DNA of 64,000 nucleotides, taken from positions 1-64,000 of the forward strand of contig CAZQOI010000005.1 in the NCBI GenBank assembly GCA_964594905.1. The letters are read 5' to 3'. The position numbers and the translations under genes are program-made. The notes beneath the pieces are model-generated. The model was not told the DNA's origin and searched no databases. It saw nothing but the letters and a program-made list of their open reading frames with translations. The first letter of the stretch is position 1; the number at the start of each line of letters is the position of its first letter. Shown here in pieces: positions 9,701-24,700 of this stretch. Source of the DNA: Granulosicoccus sp964594905 (GTDB lineage: Bacteria > Pseudomonadota > Gammaproteobacteria > Granulosicoccales > Granulosicoccaceae).

Positions 9701-12700
9701 ACGACATGCTGCGTTTCCAGGGTGATGGTTCAAACGGTGGTCAAGCCACCGTTAGTTATAAAGCCTGGGACCTTTCGGGTGACGCGTTGGCTGGTGGTGA
9801 TACAGGCGTAGATACCACAGTTGCGTTCTCAACAATCGTTGGCGCGAACACAACATTGTTCTCTGCCGTAGCTGATGACGCGACCATCGCGGTCACAGGT
9901 ACAGTTATCGATACCGACAACGATGGAGTCCTGGATGTGGATGACATCGATGACGACAACGACGGAATCATTGATCTTGAGGAAACTGTCGTCGAATTCA
10001 ACCTACTTCCTAATAGCGCTCCGCAGCGCCCTAATGGAAGTACATGGCTGTACCGGAGTGTCGCCACGGTTGATGGTGTCAATTACGATTTGCGAGTTCA
10101 ACGTGTTGCGTCGCGCTCAGCGGGCAGTTTTTCATTAAACAATCAAGGCGACGTTAACATTACGGGCTGGAACCCTCGGCAGGGTGCTTACATCGTTCTG
10201 GAGTACACGCTCCTGGATCAGGCAACTGGTCAGGAAAAAGTCATTGATGCGTTCCAGTTTACGCAGGCCGACATTGATGGTCAGAGCTTTGGTAATCCTC
10301 CAGGTCCAAACCGGGCGTGGGAGATCATTGGTTTTCAGTCTGCCGAAGTTGATTCGATCAACTTCAACACTAACCGACTTGGTTATCGTGGTTTTTTAAA
10401 TGGTAGGTCAACTCCAGGCGGTTACGCAACGATTCGACAAGGCACACCCAGTAACACAAGTGGCACAGGCAATGACGTTTCCGTGCAATACAGTAATACA
10501 TCCTCGTTCCGTGTGATGTATGGCGTTACTGGTGGATCTAATAACGAAAACAATGTTCAGAGAAATTTCTTCTTCCGTCGTTTCACCGGTACTTTCTTTA
10601 ATGATGCCGATGGCGATGGCCTGAATGATCAGATAGATATCGATAGCGACAACGATGGCATAACCGACAACGTTGAAGCGCAGTCGACTGAGGGCTATGT
10701 CGCACCTAACCTGGATGCCGGTAACGCCAGCGGGTACGACGTTAATGCCCAAGGTTTGAACACAGCCTACACGACAGCGGGTGGATACTCGCGCACCGGT
10801 ATTGCGCCAGTTAATACGGATAGTCCGTTGGCAGATGCCGATAGTGTTCCCGATTTCCTGGATACCGACAGCGACAACGATGGTTTGAGTGATGCGGTGG
10901 AATCTGGTTCGGGTGAAACCTTGGCGTCGATTGACGCCTCTGTCGACAGTGATAGCGACGGATTACACGACGTTGTTGATCAGGATAACAATGCCACCAA
11001 CACCACCTGGGATGTTAACGATGATGACGTAATCGCCAGCGGTGCGAACGCGGGTGAGTTTGCGTTGCAGGACAGTAAAGGCGATGTATTAGCGGATCGA
11101 AGTAATGCCAGTGGACTGCAGGTCAATTATGACTTCCGTGAGGGTGATACAGATGGCGACAACGTTCTGGATATTCATGACATTGATGACGACAACGATG
11201 GCATTCTCGATGTTGATGAGCGCACACGTCAGTTGATCGGACTGACAGCAACGACTGGTACGTTACCGGATGGCACGAGCTACACAGTTACCGCACCGAA
11301 CTTGACCATAACCGGTGACGGAAACTTTGGTTTTGGTGTGGCTGGTCAGAATGCCACGTTGGTGATTGATTTTGATAATCCCGTTGATGTAGCGATAACT
11401 AATACTCAGACAGGACCGGCGTACTGGGGTTGGGAACGCGCAGCGGGTGCACTGCTCGCAACACAGGCCACAACCGATGGTTCTAATTGGTCGTACGTAC
11501 CTGGGGCAGTTGACGCGCAACTTAATTTAACTGGTGGAACAACAGCAGTCGGAACCCGTCCCGGTGGGCAAGTTATTGCAACGTCCGATTGGGGTGAGTT
11601 GACTTCAAACGGCGTCACCCGAATTGAAATGCGGGCTGGATCTTTCGATGGATATCGCTTTACCGTAGCTACCTATTCCGATGAAAATACGGATTTGGAC
11701 GGTATCCCAGATCATCTGGATATTGATAGCGACAACGATGGCATTACCGATAATGTTGAAGCACAGACCACCGCTGGGTACATAGCTCCAAGCGGTAGAG
11801 GGGCGACGTTCGTTGATTCAAACAATGATGGTCTAGATGACAATTTTGATGCGGGAATTATCGCAGGCGGTCCAGCCACCGGGGTAGGTTTTACACCGGT
11901 TGATACGGACAGTGGCTCGACGAATCCAGATGGAGTTGCTGACTTTCGGGATACCGACGCAGACAATGATGGTGAATCCGATCAAGTGGAGTCTGGTCTC
12001 ACAGCAGCGACAACAACAACAGACACTGACCAGGATGGTTTACTCGACGACTACGAAGGCACGGACAACGACGATGGGTTTGATGTAAACGATGAAAACC
12101 TGATCGCAGGTAATTTTGTCTTTACCGATACCGATGGAGATACTTTACCGGACGGCTCAAATGCCCAGCCGACGACGCGTGATTTTGATTATCGCGACGA
12201 TGTGCCACTTGATACTGATGAAGATGGTGTCAGTGACATCATTGACGTCGATGACGACAACGATGGCATTCTGGATGTCGATGACATAGGTGGCGTTACG
12301 GCCAATCAACTATGGTTCATGAGGACGAATGCGGTGGTTACCGATCCTCGACCTCAGTACAACAACCCAGCTTTCACAGCGGATGGAAATGCCGCTTCCA
12401 GCTCCGGGCTAGTATTTAACATGTCTGCCTCGGGTGAACCCAATACCGAGTTCGTCTATGGCCTTTCAATTACCGGAAATACCACGGTTGACACATTTAA
12501 TCTGCGCGGAAGTGTGGGTGTCTTTGGCGATTTCGATGTTAGAGCATTTGATCTTGAAATCTTTGACGCATCCGGTACGTCGATCTTCTCTGGCAGTGCA
12601 CCGGACATGGGCGCTGTTGGCGTAGCGCAACTGTCAGGCTTTAATTTAGTTTCAGGCTATTACACCGTTGTATTAAAACCGACATCCTCAGGCGGAAGCG

Positions 12701-15700
12701 GCGCTAACGCGGAGCTTGCTGAAGTCAGCTTTGATGGAGTGACCAGTTTAATTAGCCCACTTCGACCAGACGGTGATGCAGATCTGATTTGGAACCATCT
12801 AGACATTGACAGCGACAACGATGGCATCACCGATAACATCGAGGCGCAATCAACAGCTGATTATCAAGAGCCCAGTGGTACGGTATTCACAACCGGGCCC
12901 AATGCTGGTTTGGACACCGCTTACGAGACCACTGACGGTAATGGTGGTCCGGGACTTACACCCGTCAATACTGATGCCGCAGCCACTTTCGGTACCGCTG
13001 ACACAACGCCAGACTATCTGGATGATGATTCAGACGCTGATGGCGACAGTGACAACGACGAGAATGGACTTGGACAGGCTGAGATTCCATTCGGCTCGGC
13101 TTCAACAGCGGCTAACGATGCTGATGGTGATGGACTGTTCGACCAATACGAATCTGCACTCGATGGAAATACCAACGATGGCTACATTACCAATGAGGGT
13201 GTTACCGATTTACTGAACACAGGCGGTGACTACCTGCCTGATTCAGATAGTGATGCGTCTACCGGTACGCCAACACCATTGGTCAATGATCTTGATTTTC
13301 GCGAACCTAAAAATCTAGCTCCGGTTGCACTGGATGATAGCTTTACCACGGGTGAAGACACAGCACTCAGCGGCAACGTCATGTCTGACAACGGGAACAA
13401 TGTTGACTTCGATCACAACGCTGGTGACTCGCTAACCGTTTCACAGGTCAATGGTTCAAGCGCCGATGTTGGTACGCAGATCACGTTGGCATCTGGTGCA
13501 CTATTGACACTAAATTCTGATGGCTCGTTTAGCTATGACGCCAACGGCGCCTATAACTACCTTGATGATGGTGAATCGGCGAGCGACAGTTTCAGTTATC
13601 ACATAATTGATCAGACAAGCCTCGAATCTAACGAATCTACTGTGACAATCACTATTACCGGTGATAACGATGCACCGGTAGTTGACTTAAATGGTCCTAC
13701 AGTCACCGGTACAGATTTCGAAAACATTTTTGAAGAAGATACCGAAGGTTCGCCATTGGCCTTAGTCATCAGTGATGACAGCTTGATAGAAGATCCGGAA
13801 AACAATATTCAGGAAATTCGTGTTACCCCTACGTTGCCTGATGACAACGATGGGTCAGATGAAAGACTTCGTATATCTAATGAATCAGAGGAGTGGCTGA
13901 TCGATTTGACTCTGATTGATTCAGGCGACGAGGTCACACTTGAGCCGATTACATTTGGTAGATCAGAATTCGAAGTATCTTATGGCTTAGGACATATCAA
14001 GATCGTTGATGCAGGAACGAATGGTATAACTTCGAGTGATCTTGAAGGCTTTCTGCGCATGCTCGCCTACCAGAATATCGATCAACACGGCGTACTCGGC
14101 AATCGCTTGTTCCAGTTTGAAGTTATAGATCATTCTGAAACGACATCAGCCGTCTCCACTATCATGCTTGAGCGTAGTAACGATGCTCCTGTTGCCACTG
14201 TTTCTGAAAGAGCGAATGGCACAGTTGCATTAGTAGGCGACGCCGTAGTGCCAACGGCCGAGCTTGCACCAGGATCTGAAATAACTGAAATCTTAGTTTC
14301 GGATCTCTTATCGCAATTGGAAATTGACGATAAGGAAGGTAATCAGCTAGGTATCGGCATTATTGCTGCGAACGAAGAACACGGTGTTTGGCAGTACTTT
14401 CGAACCGATGTTGAAAATCATCAATGGACTCACTTTCAATTAGAAGATCCGGATAACCAAGACACAACTCCTGTCCCTGATGGTCAAGCGCTATTGATGG
14501 ATGCGGATGCACTGTTGCGATTTGTTCCAAATGCCGCAGTCGGTGGTGATGTGGAGCTTCAGTTCCGCGTGTGGGATGGGACCAGTATTGCTCAGGCATC
14601 CAATCCACCTTCAAGTACTCCGGACGACAGTGGTGGTGCTCCACCAACGAACACGTCGTCACTTTCCACTGCGGCTTTTAGTGTTTTGCTCGCAGCAGAT
14701 ACTGATGGTGATGGTGTTGTTAATAGTGCTGACGTTGATGATGACAACGACGGAATTTTGGATGTTACAGAAGGGCTTGTCGAAGCGACCAATACTATTC
14801 GTGATACTGACCTGGATGGAATCGGTGATCACCTTGATATTGACAGTGACGACGATGGCATTACAGACAACGTCGAAGCGCAAGCAACCGATGCTTACAT
14901 TGCACCTTCGGGAACGCGCAACACGATTGTTGATGCTAACGATGATGGGTTGGACGACCGATACGATACCCGCTCCATATTTAATGGAGGCGTCGGACTG
15001 TCGGCAAGTGATCCTGATGCTACGACGACTGAGGCATTAATCTCCCCGGTTGATACCGATGGTTTGAGTGGCGCTGACTATATTGATCCCGACTCGGACA
15101 ACGACGGCATCGCCGATGTTGCTGAGAGAGGAGATGGACAAGGTTCAACTTACACACCAACCGATACCGATGGAGATGGACTCGCCGATGTCTTCGAAGG
15201 CGTCGCGATTGTCGATCCGTTTGATGTTAATGACGAAAATGTGTCAACTCCAAATGGCAACTCTGTTGGGGGGCTCAGTGAGTATGATCTCGCAGCGGAT
15301 TCTCAGCTGGCGAGCGATTTATCTAACGTTGATCCACTGACTATTGATCTCGATTTCCGCGATGCGGACACAGACAATGATGGGATCTTAGTCACAGATG
15401 ATATCGATGATGACAATGATGGCATTTTAGATACCATCGAAAAAGACGCGATGCAAGTAATCATCGCTCCAACTGCTAGCACCACTACAGGAAACTTCAC
15501 AGCACACGGGCAGGCCAACAGCGTTACCTTTAGCGCATCGGCTGGTGGTTCAGCTAGTGCAACCTCAAGCGCCCTTTTCAGCTTTAACGAACATGCCGCG
15601 GTAGGGGCGCTTCATACATTTGACTTTGTTCAATCTGTTGACGAAGTCGATCTTGCGTTTGCCAATATCCATCAAAATGCCGTTATGGGCAATTTCTCGG

Positions 15701-18700
15701 TGGTGTATGAGGATGGTTTAACGGCATCGAATCTCGATGTAACGATATCGACACTGCCCGCTGGTACCGGACTGACAGCAGGTGACATGATAATCAAAAC
15801 AACCGTTGGTGGATCCATTGGGGTTACCGATGGTACGCCAGGTAATGGTTCGACCATTCCGGAGCAAGGCTCCGGTCTGGTGACACTACTTGGTCTTGTT
15901 GACGGTAAGAGAATTAAATCAGTTTCGTGGGAGCTGTTGGCAAGGCATACGGCCAGTGCATCTGCCAACGTAATACCGATTGCGACGGTCTATCGAGATA
16001 CAGATAACGATGGTGTTCAGGATCATCTGGATATTGACAGCGACAACGATGGCATAACTGACAACGTAGAAGCGCAAACAACCGCTAACTACATTGCGCC
16101 AAGTGGGATAGGTGGAACAGCTGCGTTTGTCGACACTAATCAAGATGGTCTTGACGATAGCTTCGATACCGGGATTACAACAATAGGGGCCACCACCGGT
16201 CATGTCGCCGACGGCTTAACTCCGGTAGATACTGACAGCGCGTTAGCTTCAACCGATACAACACCAGACTATCTGGACACTGACAGCGATAACGACGGTA
16301 CTGATGATGCGGCTGAAGCCGGTCACGGCCAGCTCATTCAGACAGGAATGTCTGATGCAACGACTGATGCCGATGGCGATGGTTTATTCGATGTGTTTGA
16401 AGGCAACAACACTGCAGATGGGCTTGATGTCAACGATGAGAATGTTGATGCGGCAGGTGAGTTTACGTTAAGCGATACTGACGGTGACGTTAACACCGGT
16501 CGTGGCAATGCGGATCCTCTGAATGTTGACTACGACTTCCGTGAATTGCTTGATACCGATGGCGACAATATAGCCGACGTCTTTGATATCGACGATGACA
16601 ATGATGGCATTATCGATACCGTTGAGCAGACCACCATTGAATCAGATCAGTTCGATTTTTCTGACCCAGTCTGGTCCAACGTTCGTTATGACATCGACGG
16701 TTCTACGGCACGATGGACTAATGACATTAACAACAATGCAGCACCTGATGGCACATTAGTACGCTCACTGTCCGGGTTGAATTCACTGCCGACTGTGACC
16801 GTCGGTGGCGTAGACTATGTGCAGTTGAACTACGAATTCATGCCTGAGCGGGAACCAGGTTCATCCAATTTTAATCACCGTCTTGCGCTCGGATCGACAA
16901 TATTTCATCAGATCCGCGTATTGGCGAACAGCGGTAATGTGCTTGCAGCCGACAATCAGGCGTTGAATGGTGCGATTTTTACCGCACACTCAGCAACCAG
17001 TTTGGCAAACAACGAATTCTCGACCATTCAGTTGTTGGTTCCAACCTCCCTAGTCACTTCTGACACAATGAACTTCACTGCGTCGGTGGTTAACAACAAC
17101 GGCAGTCCGCTTCCGAGAAACAACTATTCAATGCGGAATTTCGCATTCGTAGTTGACTCAGATCAAGACAACGCTCAGAACTACCTGGACATTGACAGCG
17201 ACAACGACGGTATTACCGATAACGTCGAAGCCCAAACCACAGCTGGCTACATCGCACCCAGCGGTACCGGTGCTCATGGTGATGCGGGTGGCTTTGTTGA
17301 TGCAAACAGCGATGGCTTAGACGACAAACTCGATGTCGGCGGTATCGGTGGCGCGACGCCCGGCGTCGGATTGACGCCAGTCGATACTGATGGCAATGCC
17401 ACAGAAAATAGGCCGGACTACGTTGACTTAGACAGTGACGACGACCTCATTGAGGATGCTGCCGAGCGTGGTACGCCTGGGCCAGCGACGGCACAGACAG
17501 GAGTAACGTCTGATGCGAGCAGCGACAGCGACGGCGACGGGCTGCTTGATATCTTTGAAGGTAGTGATCCTGGTGACACGACCGACGGTTTTGATGTTAA
17601 CGATGAAAACCTTGATGCGGCTGGCGACTTCGCACTGGCCGATACAGATAACGACACAGCTGCTGATGGCAACGATGCGGGGCCCACTGCAGTCGATCTG
17701 GACTATCGCGATGCGGTTACGGCGATCGATGATGTAATCAGTACACCAGAAGAAACTGCGATTGGGTTTAACCCATTGTTGGTTAACACCAATGGCGCCG
17801 ACGTCAATCCAAATCCTGATACCACCGATGCGGTGACGATTACCACGCTACCCACGCCAGCTCAAGGCACGCTGACTTATATCCCAACTGGTACCACAAC
17901 TGCTGTCGCAGTTTCCACCACTGTTGGACTCTCAACAGCAGAGGCAGCGACGCTTGAATTCACCCCAGCTACTGACTTTAATGGCACGGTGACTCTGGAC
18001 TACACGTTGCAGGCCGCCGATGGCACCAGCGAAGATGCGCAAATCACTATCAATGTAACCGCAGTTAACGATGCACCATTATTAGATCTGAACAGTGCTG
18101 CCAGTGCAGGTGATACTGATCGAGACTGGGAAGCCGACTGGGTAGAAGGCAGCGCACCGATATCCATACTGGATACTGATAGTGGCGTGTTCGATCTGGA
18201 CGACACCGACTTGGAGTCGGCTACAGTGACCTTCACTAATCCACAGATCGATGATGTGCTTACGATCGGCACTGTCGAGGTCTTTAACAACGGTAACGTA
18301 GTAACCGGTTCGGTCACCAATGGCAATCTGACTTACACGATTTCGCAGGACCTGAGCGGTAACCCGATCATCGCGATCAACGGTACCGATTCACTGGTCA
18401 ACTACGCGGATGCGCTGGAAGCGATTCAATTCAGCAACAACGCCCAAACTCCGTCTACAACAGACCGAGTGTTTACATTGGTAGTGAACGATGGAGACGA
18501 CGACAGTAACATCGCCACCTCTACCATTAGTGTGAAGCTGGACACCGACGCCGATGGCGTAATCGATGAGATCGATATTGATGACGACAACGATGGCATT
18601 GTCGATTGGAAAGAAGGCTATGCTGATGTCATTCACAGCGTAGATTCCAATGGTGTTGCAACGACAATCACAACAAATTTCGCGGATACGATTAGCGCAC

Positions 18701-21700
18701 ATCAAGATGGCACGCTACTGGGCATAGGTCGTTTCGCCAACAATGCATTGAGTTACCGGGTGGATGGCAACGTCGTCATACGTGATCGATTTGATGGTAG
18801 TGCTGATATTACCCTAACCAACGTGACTCAAACGGTAGCTGCACATAACAGTGGCACATTGCTGGGCGCGATACATTCCAATGGCCTGGGCGACTTCAGC
18901 TACTACGTGGATGGTACTACAGTCAGTCGCGAGTTTCTGAGCAACGGCGCGATTGCTACTTTTAACGCGGCGAATGTCACCAACACACTAGCGGCGCACC
19001 AGGCAGGAACCCTGTTAGGTGTCGTCTTTGGTAACAACGCAGCGTTCAATGACGTAAGTTATTGGCTCGATGACGATACGATTCGCTTTGAGCGCCTGCA
19101 AACCGGCCAAACCGGTGTGTTCGCCGGTGCCAATGCGTCACAAATTATTGAAGCGCACCACAACAGAAGTCTGCTAGGGATCGGAGCGTCCGGTACCACC
19201 GTGTATGGCTACTTCCTTGAGCCAGCGGATACCGATGGTGATGGAATCATCGACATGTTGGACATCGACTCTGACAACGATGGCATAACTGATAACGTTG
19301 AAGCGCAGAGTACAGTGGGTTATATCGCACCGAGTGGTACTGGCGCCCATGGCGGCGCTGGTGGCTTCGTTGATGCGAACAGCGATGGCCTTGACGACAA
19401 ACTGGATGTAGGTGGTATCGGAGGCACACTTCCGGGTGTTGGACTGACGCCAGTCGATACCGATGGCAACGCGCTTGAAGACACGCCCGATTTCTTAGAC
19501 TTAGACAGTGACGACGACGGCATTGAGGATGCTGCAGAACGTGGCACGCCGGGTCCGGCAACGGCACAAACCGGTGTTGTCTCAGATGCAAGCACCGACT
19601 CTGATGGCGACGGATTGCTCGATGTGTTTGAAGGCAGCGACACCACAGACGATTTCGACGTTAACGATGAAAATCTTGACAGTGCTGGAGAATTCACGCT
19701 CTCGGATACCGATACAGACGTGAACGGTGGTCGTGCTAACGCCGACCCACTCAATGTTGACTATGACTTCCGCGAAGCGTTAGACACCGACAGCGATAAC
19801 GTTCATGATCTGCAGGACATCGACGACGACAACGACGGCATTCTCGATGTTCAAGAATCATTCTTCACCGATTCGATTGGAGCAACCAACAATAGTGGCG
19901 GTGGAACGGGCCCTCAAGGGGTCAATCTGCCTGTCTTTACTGCGCCGGCAACCGGCACTTACACGTTCGTCCATTCCGGGACGGTCACTTCGGGTTCAGC
20001 CGGGCTTTGGGTCGGTACAACCGTGGGTGCCAACAACGTGTTCAGTGGAGCGAGTCCCACAAGATTAACTACCACTATTGCTGAGAAAGTGCATCAAATC
20101 ACGTTGACTGCAGGAGTCGACTATTACTTCAGACTCTTCGCAGGTGGTGGTGGTAGCGCCACTAGCAGTAGCTTAACGGTTCAACTTGATTCCGATCTCG
20201 ATGGAGTCTTTAACCATCTTGACATCGACTCAGACAACGACGGCATAACCGATAACGTTGAGGCACAAACCACGGCAGGTTATATCGCGCCGAGCGGCAC
20301 TGGTGGCCATGGTGGAGCGGGTGGTTTCGTTGATGCAAATGGTGATGGGCTGGACGATAACTTCGATGCCGGTGTCATTGGTGGTGGCGCTGCGACAAGT
20401 ATCGGCCTAACTCTGGTCGATACCGATGGCAATATCACTGAAGATACGCCAGATTATTTAGATCTAGACAGTGACGACGACGGCATCGAGGATGCTGCCG
20501 AGCGTGGCACGACTGGACCTGCGACGGCACAAACCAGTGTTGTTTCTGATGCAAGCTCCGACGCCGATGGCGACGGGCTGCTCGATGTGTTTGAAGGCGC
20601 GGATGCCGGCGACACCACCGACGGTTTTGATGTAAACGATGAAAATCTGAACGCGGCTGGTGAATTCACTTTAACCGATACCGACGCCGATGTTAACGCC
20701 GGACGAGCCAACGCGTTACCGTTAACGACCGATTACGATTGGCGCGAAGATCATCCACCGATGATCGATCTGAATTCGGCAAGCAGCGCTACCGATTCCG
20801 ATCTGGACTTTGCTACTACGTATACTGAAGGTTCCGCTGCGGTAGCAGTCGCAGACACCAATGCTGGGGTTAGTGACCTATCTGAAGATGATATCGTGGA
20901 ACTGTCAATCACCGTGGCAGGCAATGTCAACGGCGCTAATGAAATCGTGAACGTCAATGGCGTTTCCATTCCACTTAACGCGAATGCGAGCGACACCACA
21001 ACCACTATAAATGGTGTAGCGGTAACTATTACCTACACAGCTGCAAGCGGTGTAGTCACGGTTGTACCGACTGATGGTGTAACGCCTTTGGATGATTCGG
21101 CTCTGGCTGCTGTCATCGCTGGTATTACCTATGAAAATGTAGATCCTACACCCACAATTGGTAATCGTACGCTGACATTCAGTGCAACTGATACACGAAA
21201 TACAACTAGTGCACCTGCAGTGGCTACCGTTACCGTGGCGCTTGATGATGCAATGGCTGAATGGTCAATCGCAGCATCAGCCAGCGATGTTGACGAGGGT
21301 AATTCCACAACTTACACAGTCACCCTTGATAACGCATTGTTGCAAAGCGGTGAGACTGCCCAGGTTAATTTGAGCCTGAATGATGATGATACCAGTAGTA
21401 GTGACTATGCAAGCTTTAGTACGGCAGTTAACAACGCTGTAAATGCCTATAACGCGGGGACTGATCCTGGCAGCTTAAGCTGGAACGGCACGACTCTGGT
21501 CTTCACTAGCGACGATACCGGTCCGATGGGTGACTTGGACATCGTGCTAATGGCATCTACCGACAGCTTGGTAGAAGGCCCTGAAGATTACACGATCGTA
21601 CTCGACACTCCTGCCAGTACGACAGGTGAGTCAATTGGTGTAGACACTCTTGCTAGCAGTGTCACTACAACTATTAACGATATCGTTGCGCCGGCGGATA

Positions 21701-24700
21701 TTGCGGAGTGGTCAATTAACGGCCCCGCAACTGGTGCTGAGGGCACAACGGCTCAGTACACGATTTCATTAAGTGGGTCTTTTGGCTCAGGTGAAATTGT
21801 CACTATCGATATAGGTCTCACTGAAACTGACACAAGTAGCAGTGACTACGAGAATTTCCTAACGGCAGTTGCTGATGCAGTGGCATTGGATCCAGCTATC
21901 ACATTTGACCCTGTTGCAGGTACTTTGAGTTACTTGTCACCCAGTGATGGATCGTTGATGAGCGATATTGTTATCGACCTTGATCTAGAGGATGACTCAT
22001 TCATTGAAGGTGATGAAGACTATTCAATCGATCTAAGCAATGCAGCTTCATCCACGGGCGCTACGGTTAGTGTCGATACTGCCGCTGCCGTTGTGACCAC
22101 CACGATATTGGATGTTGAGCAACCCTCGGGTGATCCAGATGGCCCAGTGGAATGGTCAATCACGGGTGATCAATCTATCGATGAAGCAGACCAGGCGAGC
22201 TACACACTAGCGCTATCTGGAAGCTACGGCATGGGCACTCAAGTATCTGTGGTCGTCAGTCTGATGGATCTCGATACTAGTAACCTGGATTACGCAAGCT
22301 TAGATTCTGCGATAGCAGCTGCCACCGCAGGGCGTGCAGATATTAGTTACGACTCAGCGACTAACACAATAACTTGGACCTCCGCTTCAGACGGCGCATC
22401 GATGATGCCGTTGACTTTCGAAGTTCCGATTATTGATGATGCACTAATTGAAGGTCAGGAAGACTATCAGGTCGTCCTGTCACTCCCAGCAAATGGCATT
22501 GACATCACACCGACAATCGGCGCTAACGGCAGTGTCACAACCACGATAGACGATACTCAGGCAGCGGGTGGTCCAGCTGACGGGCCAGCTGAATGGTCTG
22601 TTCTTGGAACCGCTGAAGTGAACGAAGGCGCAAATGCTTCGTACACCGTGTCACTCGGTGGTCTGTATCAGTCAGGTGAAAAAGTGTCAGTCACCCTGGC
22701 ACTCACTGATGACACAACGGTGCCTGCTGATTACAACAGTTGGGTGGCAGCGGTTCAAGCTGCAGTCAGTGCGAATCCTGATGTCATCTTTGATGCAACC
22801 ACAGGTCTCTTGACCTATACAGCACCGAGTGATGGCGCAGCAATGACACCGCTTGTTATCAGTCTTACGGCAGTAGCGGACAACGTTATTGAAAACCGTG
22901 AAGAGTTTGATGTATCTCTAGCTACTCCAACTAGCACAACAGATGTTGTTTCTACGATAAGCACATCTGCAGGTACCGTGACCACCATCATCAATGGTCC
23001 ACCGGTGCCAGAGGACGATATCAACGTGACCACGATCAATACCTCGGTCAGTGGCAGTGTGTTGGATAACGATACAGATCCTGACGGCGAAGTGTTGTCA
23101 GTATCACAAGTCGATGGTAACCCAATTGGCGCGCCCATTTTAACGACTAATGGTGTGGTAGTGATGGCCGCAGACGGCACCTACACCTACACGCCGAACG
23201 CGGGATTTATCGGTACCGATACCTTTGACTATGAAGTTTGCGATGCCTCAGGTAACTGTGTAACTGCGAGTGTTTCTATCGCTGTCACCGATCCTGCGAA
23301 TCCTGCTAACACATCGCCTTATGCGATGGATGATAACTTCACCACGTTTAGTGATCCTGCAAACCCTGTGACCTTAATGGGGTCAGTACTGGGTAACGAC
23401 AGTGATCCAAATGGTGACGTTCTTGAAGTCAGCATGGCAGGAGGTGTTGCACCGGGCACATCGTTTACAACAGTGAACGGCGGTACCGTTACGGTCAATG
23501 CCAATGGCACATTTGATTACACACCAGCGCCAGGTTTTGTTGGTGACGACACCTTTGATTACACCGCAATTGACCCGGCCGGCAATTCAGATATTGCGAC
23601 CGTCACGATCACCGTCTACCCAGACCCTGATCCATTGGTCAATGATAATCCGGATGCCAATGATGATGTCACAACAACACAGATGAATACATCTGTCAGT
23701 GGCAACGCGCTGATAAATGATGCAGATGCCAATCTGGATTCCATTGTGGTCATATCGCTGGACGGAGCCGCAGTACCACAAATTGGCAGTGCCTCGGTTG
23801 CGACACCTAACGGCGGTGTACTTGAGTTATTCGCTAATGGTGATTACACCTACGTTCCAGCCAGTGACTTTGTTGGTACTGAAACTATTCAGTACACCAT
23901 TGGCGATGGAAATGGCGGCTATGATACAGCAACCATTTTTCTGTCAGTAGTTGACTTACCTCCTCAGCCTGAAGACGACATCAATACCACGTCTGTCAAT
24001 GTACCAGTCAGCGGGGAAGTGTTGATCAATGATCTGAGTGAACTTGGTGATGATCTGGTGATCGGAGACGGTAGTGGAAATCCGATTGCGGGTCCCACCG
24101 TCTTAGCAACTGCTCTTGGTGGTCAGCTGTTAATCAATCCTGATGGTACGTACACCTATACGCCACCGAACAACACAACCGGTGAAGATTCCATCACGCT
24201 TGAGGTATGTGATGAAAATGGTAACTGTGCAGACAGTGAACTGACGATTGACATTGTTGATTCAACTGCAAATGCGCTGAATACACCACCTGTTGCCAAT
24301 GACGATAGCTTTGTTCTTGAGCTCGATCAATCGGTTACATCAACCCTGGTCGGTAATGATGGTGATCCTGATGATGATGTGATTACCGTCGTTGATCCAG
24401 TCACAGGAATTGCTGCCACCGGACCAGTGACAGTTACGACCGCACAAGGCGGTACAGTTGTTATTCAAACTAATGGAACCTTCACCTACACCCCTGCAAT
24501 CGGTTTTCTAGGTGAAGATACGTTTGACTACAGCGTTATCGATCCTAATGGTGATTCGGATAATGCAACTGTCTCACTGACAGTGCTGGCAGATCCTGAT
24601 CCTATAGCGAACGATGTACCTGATGCTAACGACGACAGCCTCATCACGCAGATGAACACACCATTGACGGGTTCCGCACTCGACAATGATACTGATATCA

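Noticed and set aside
14360..15040. Numerous long open frames opposite or out of phase with the giant gene
   Set aside because: They are shadows of biased Asp/Gly/Thr codons; they have no start signals or recognisable domains.
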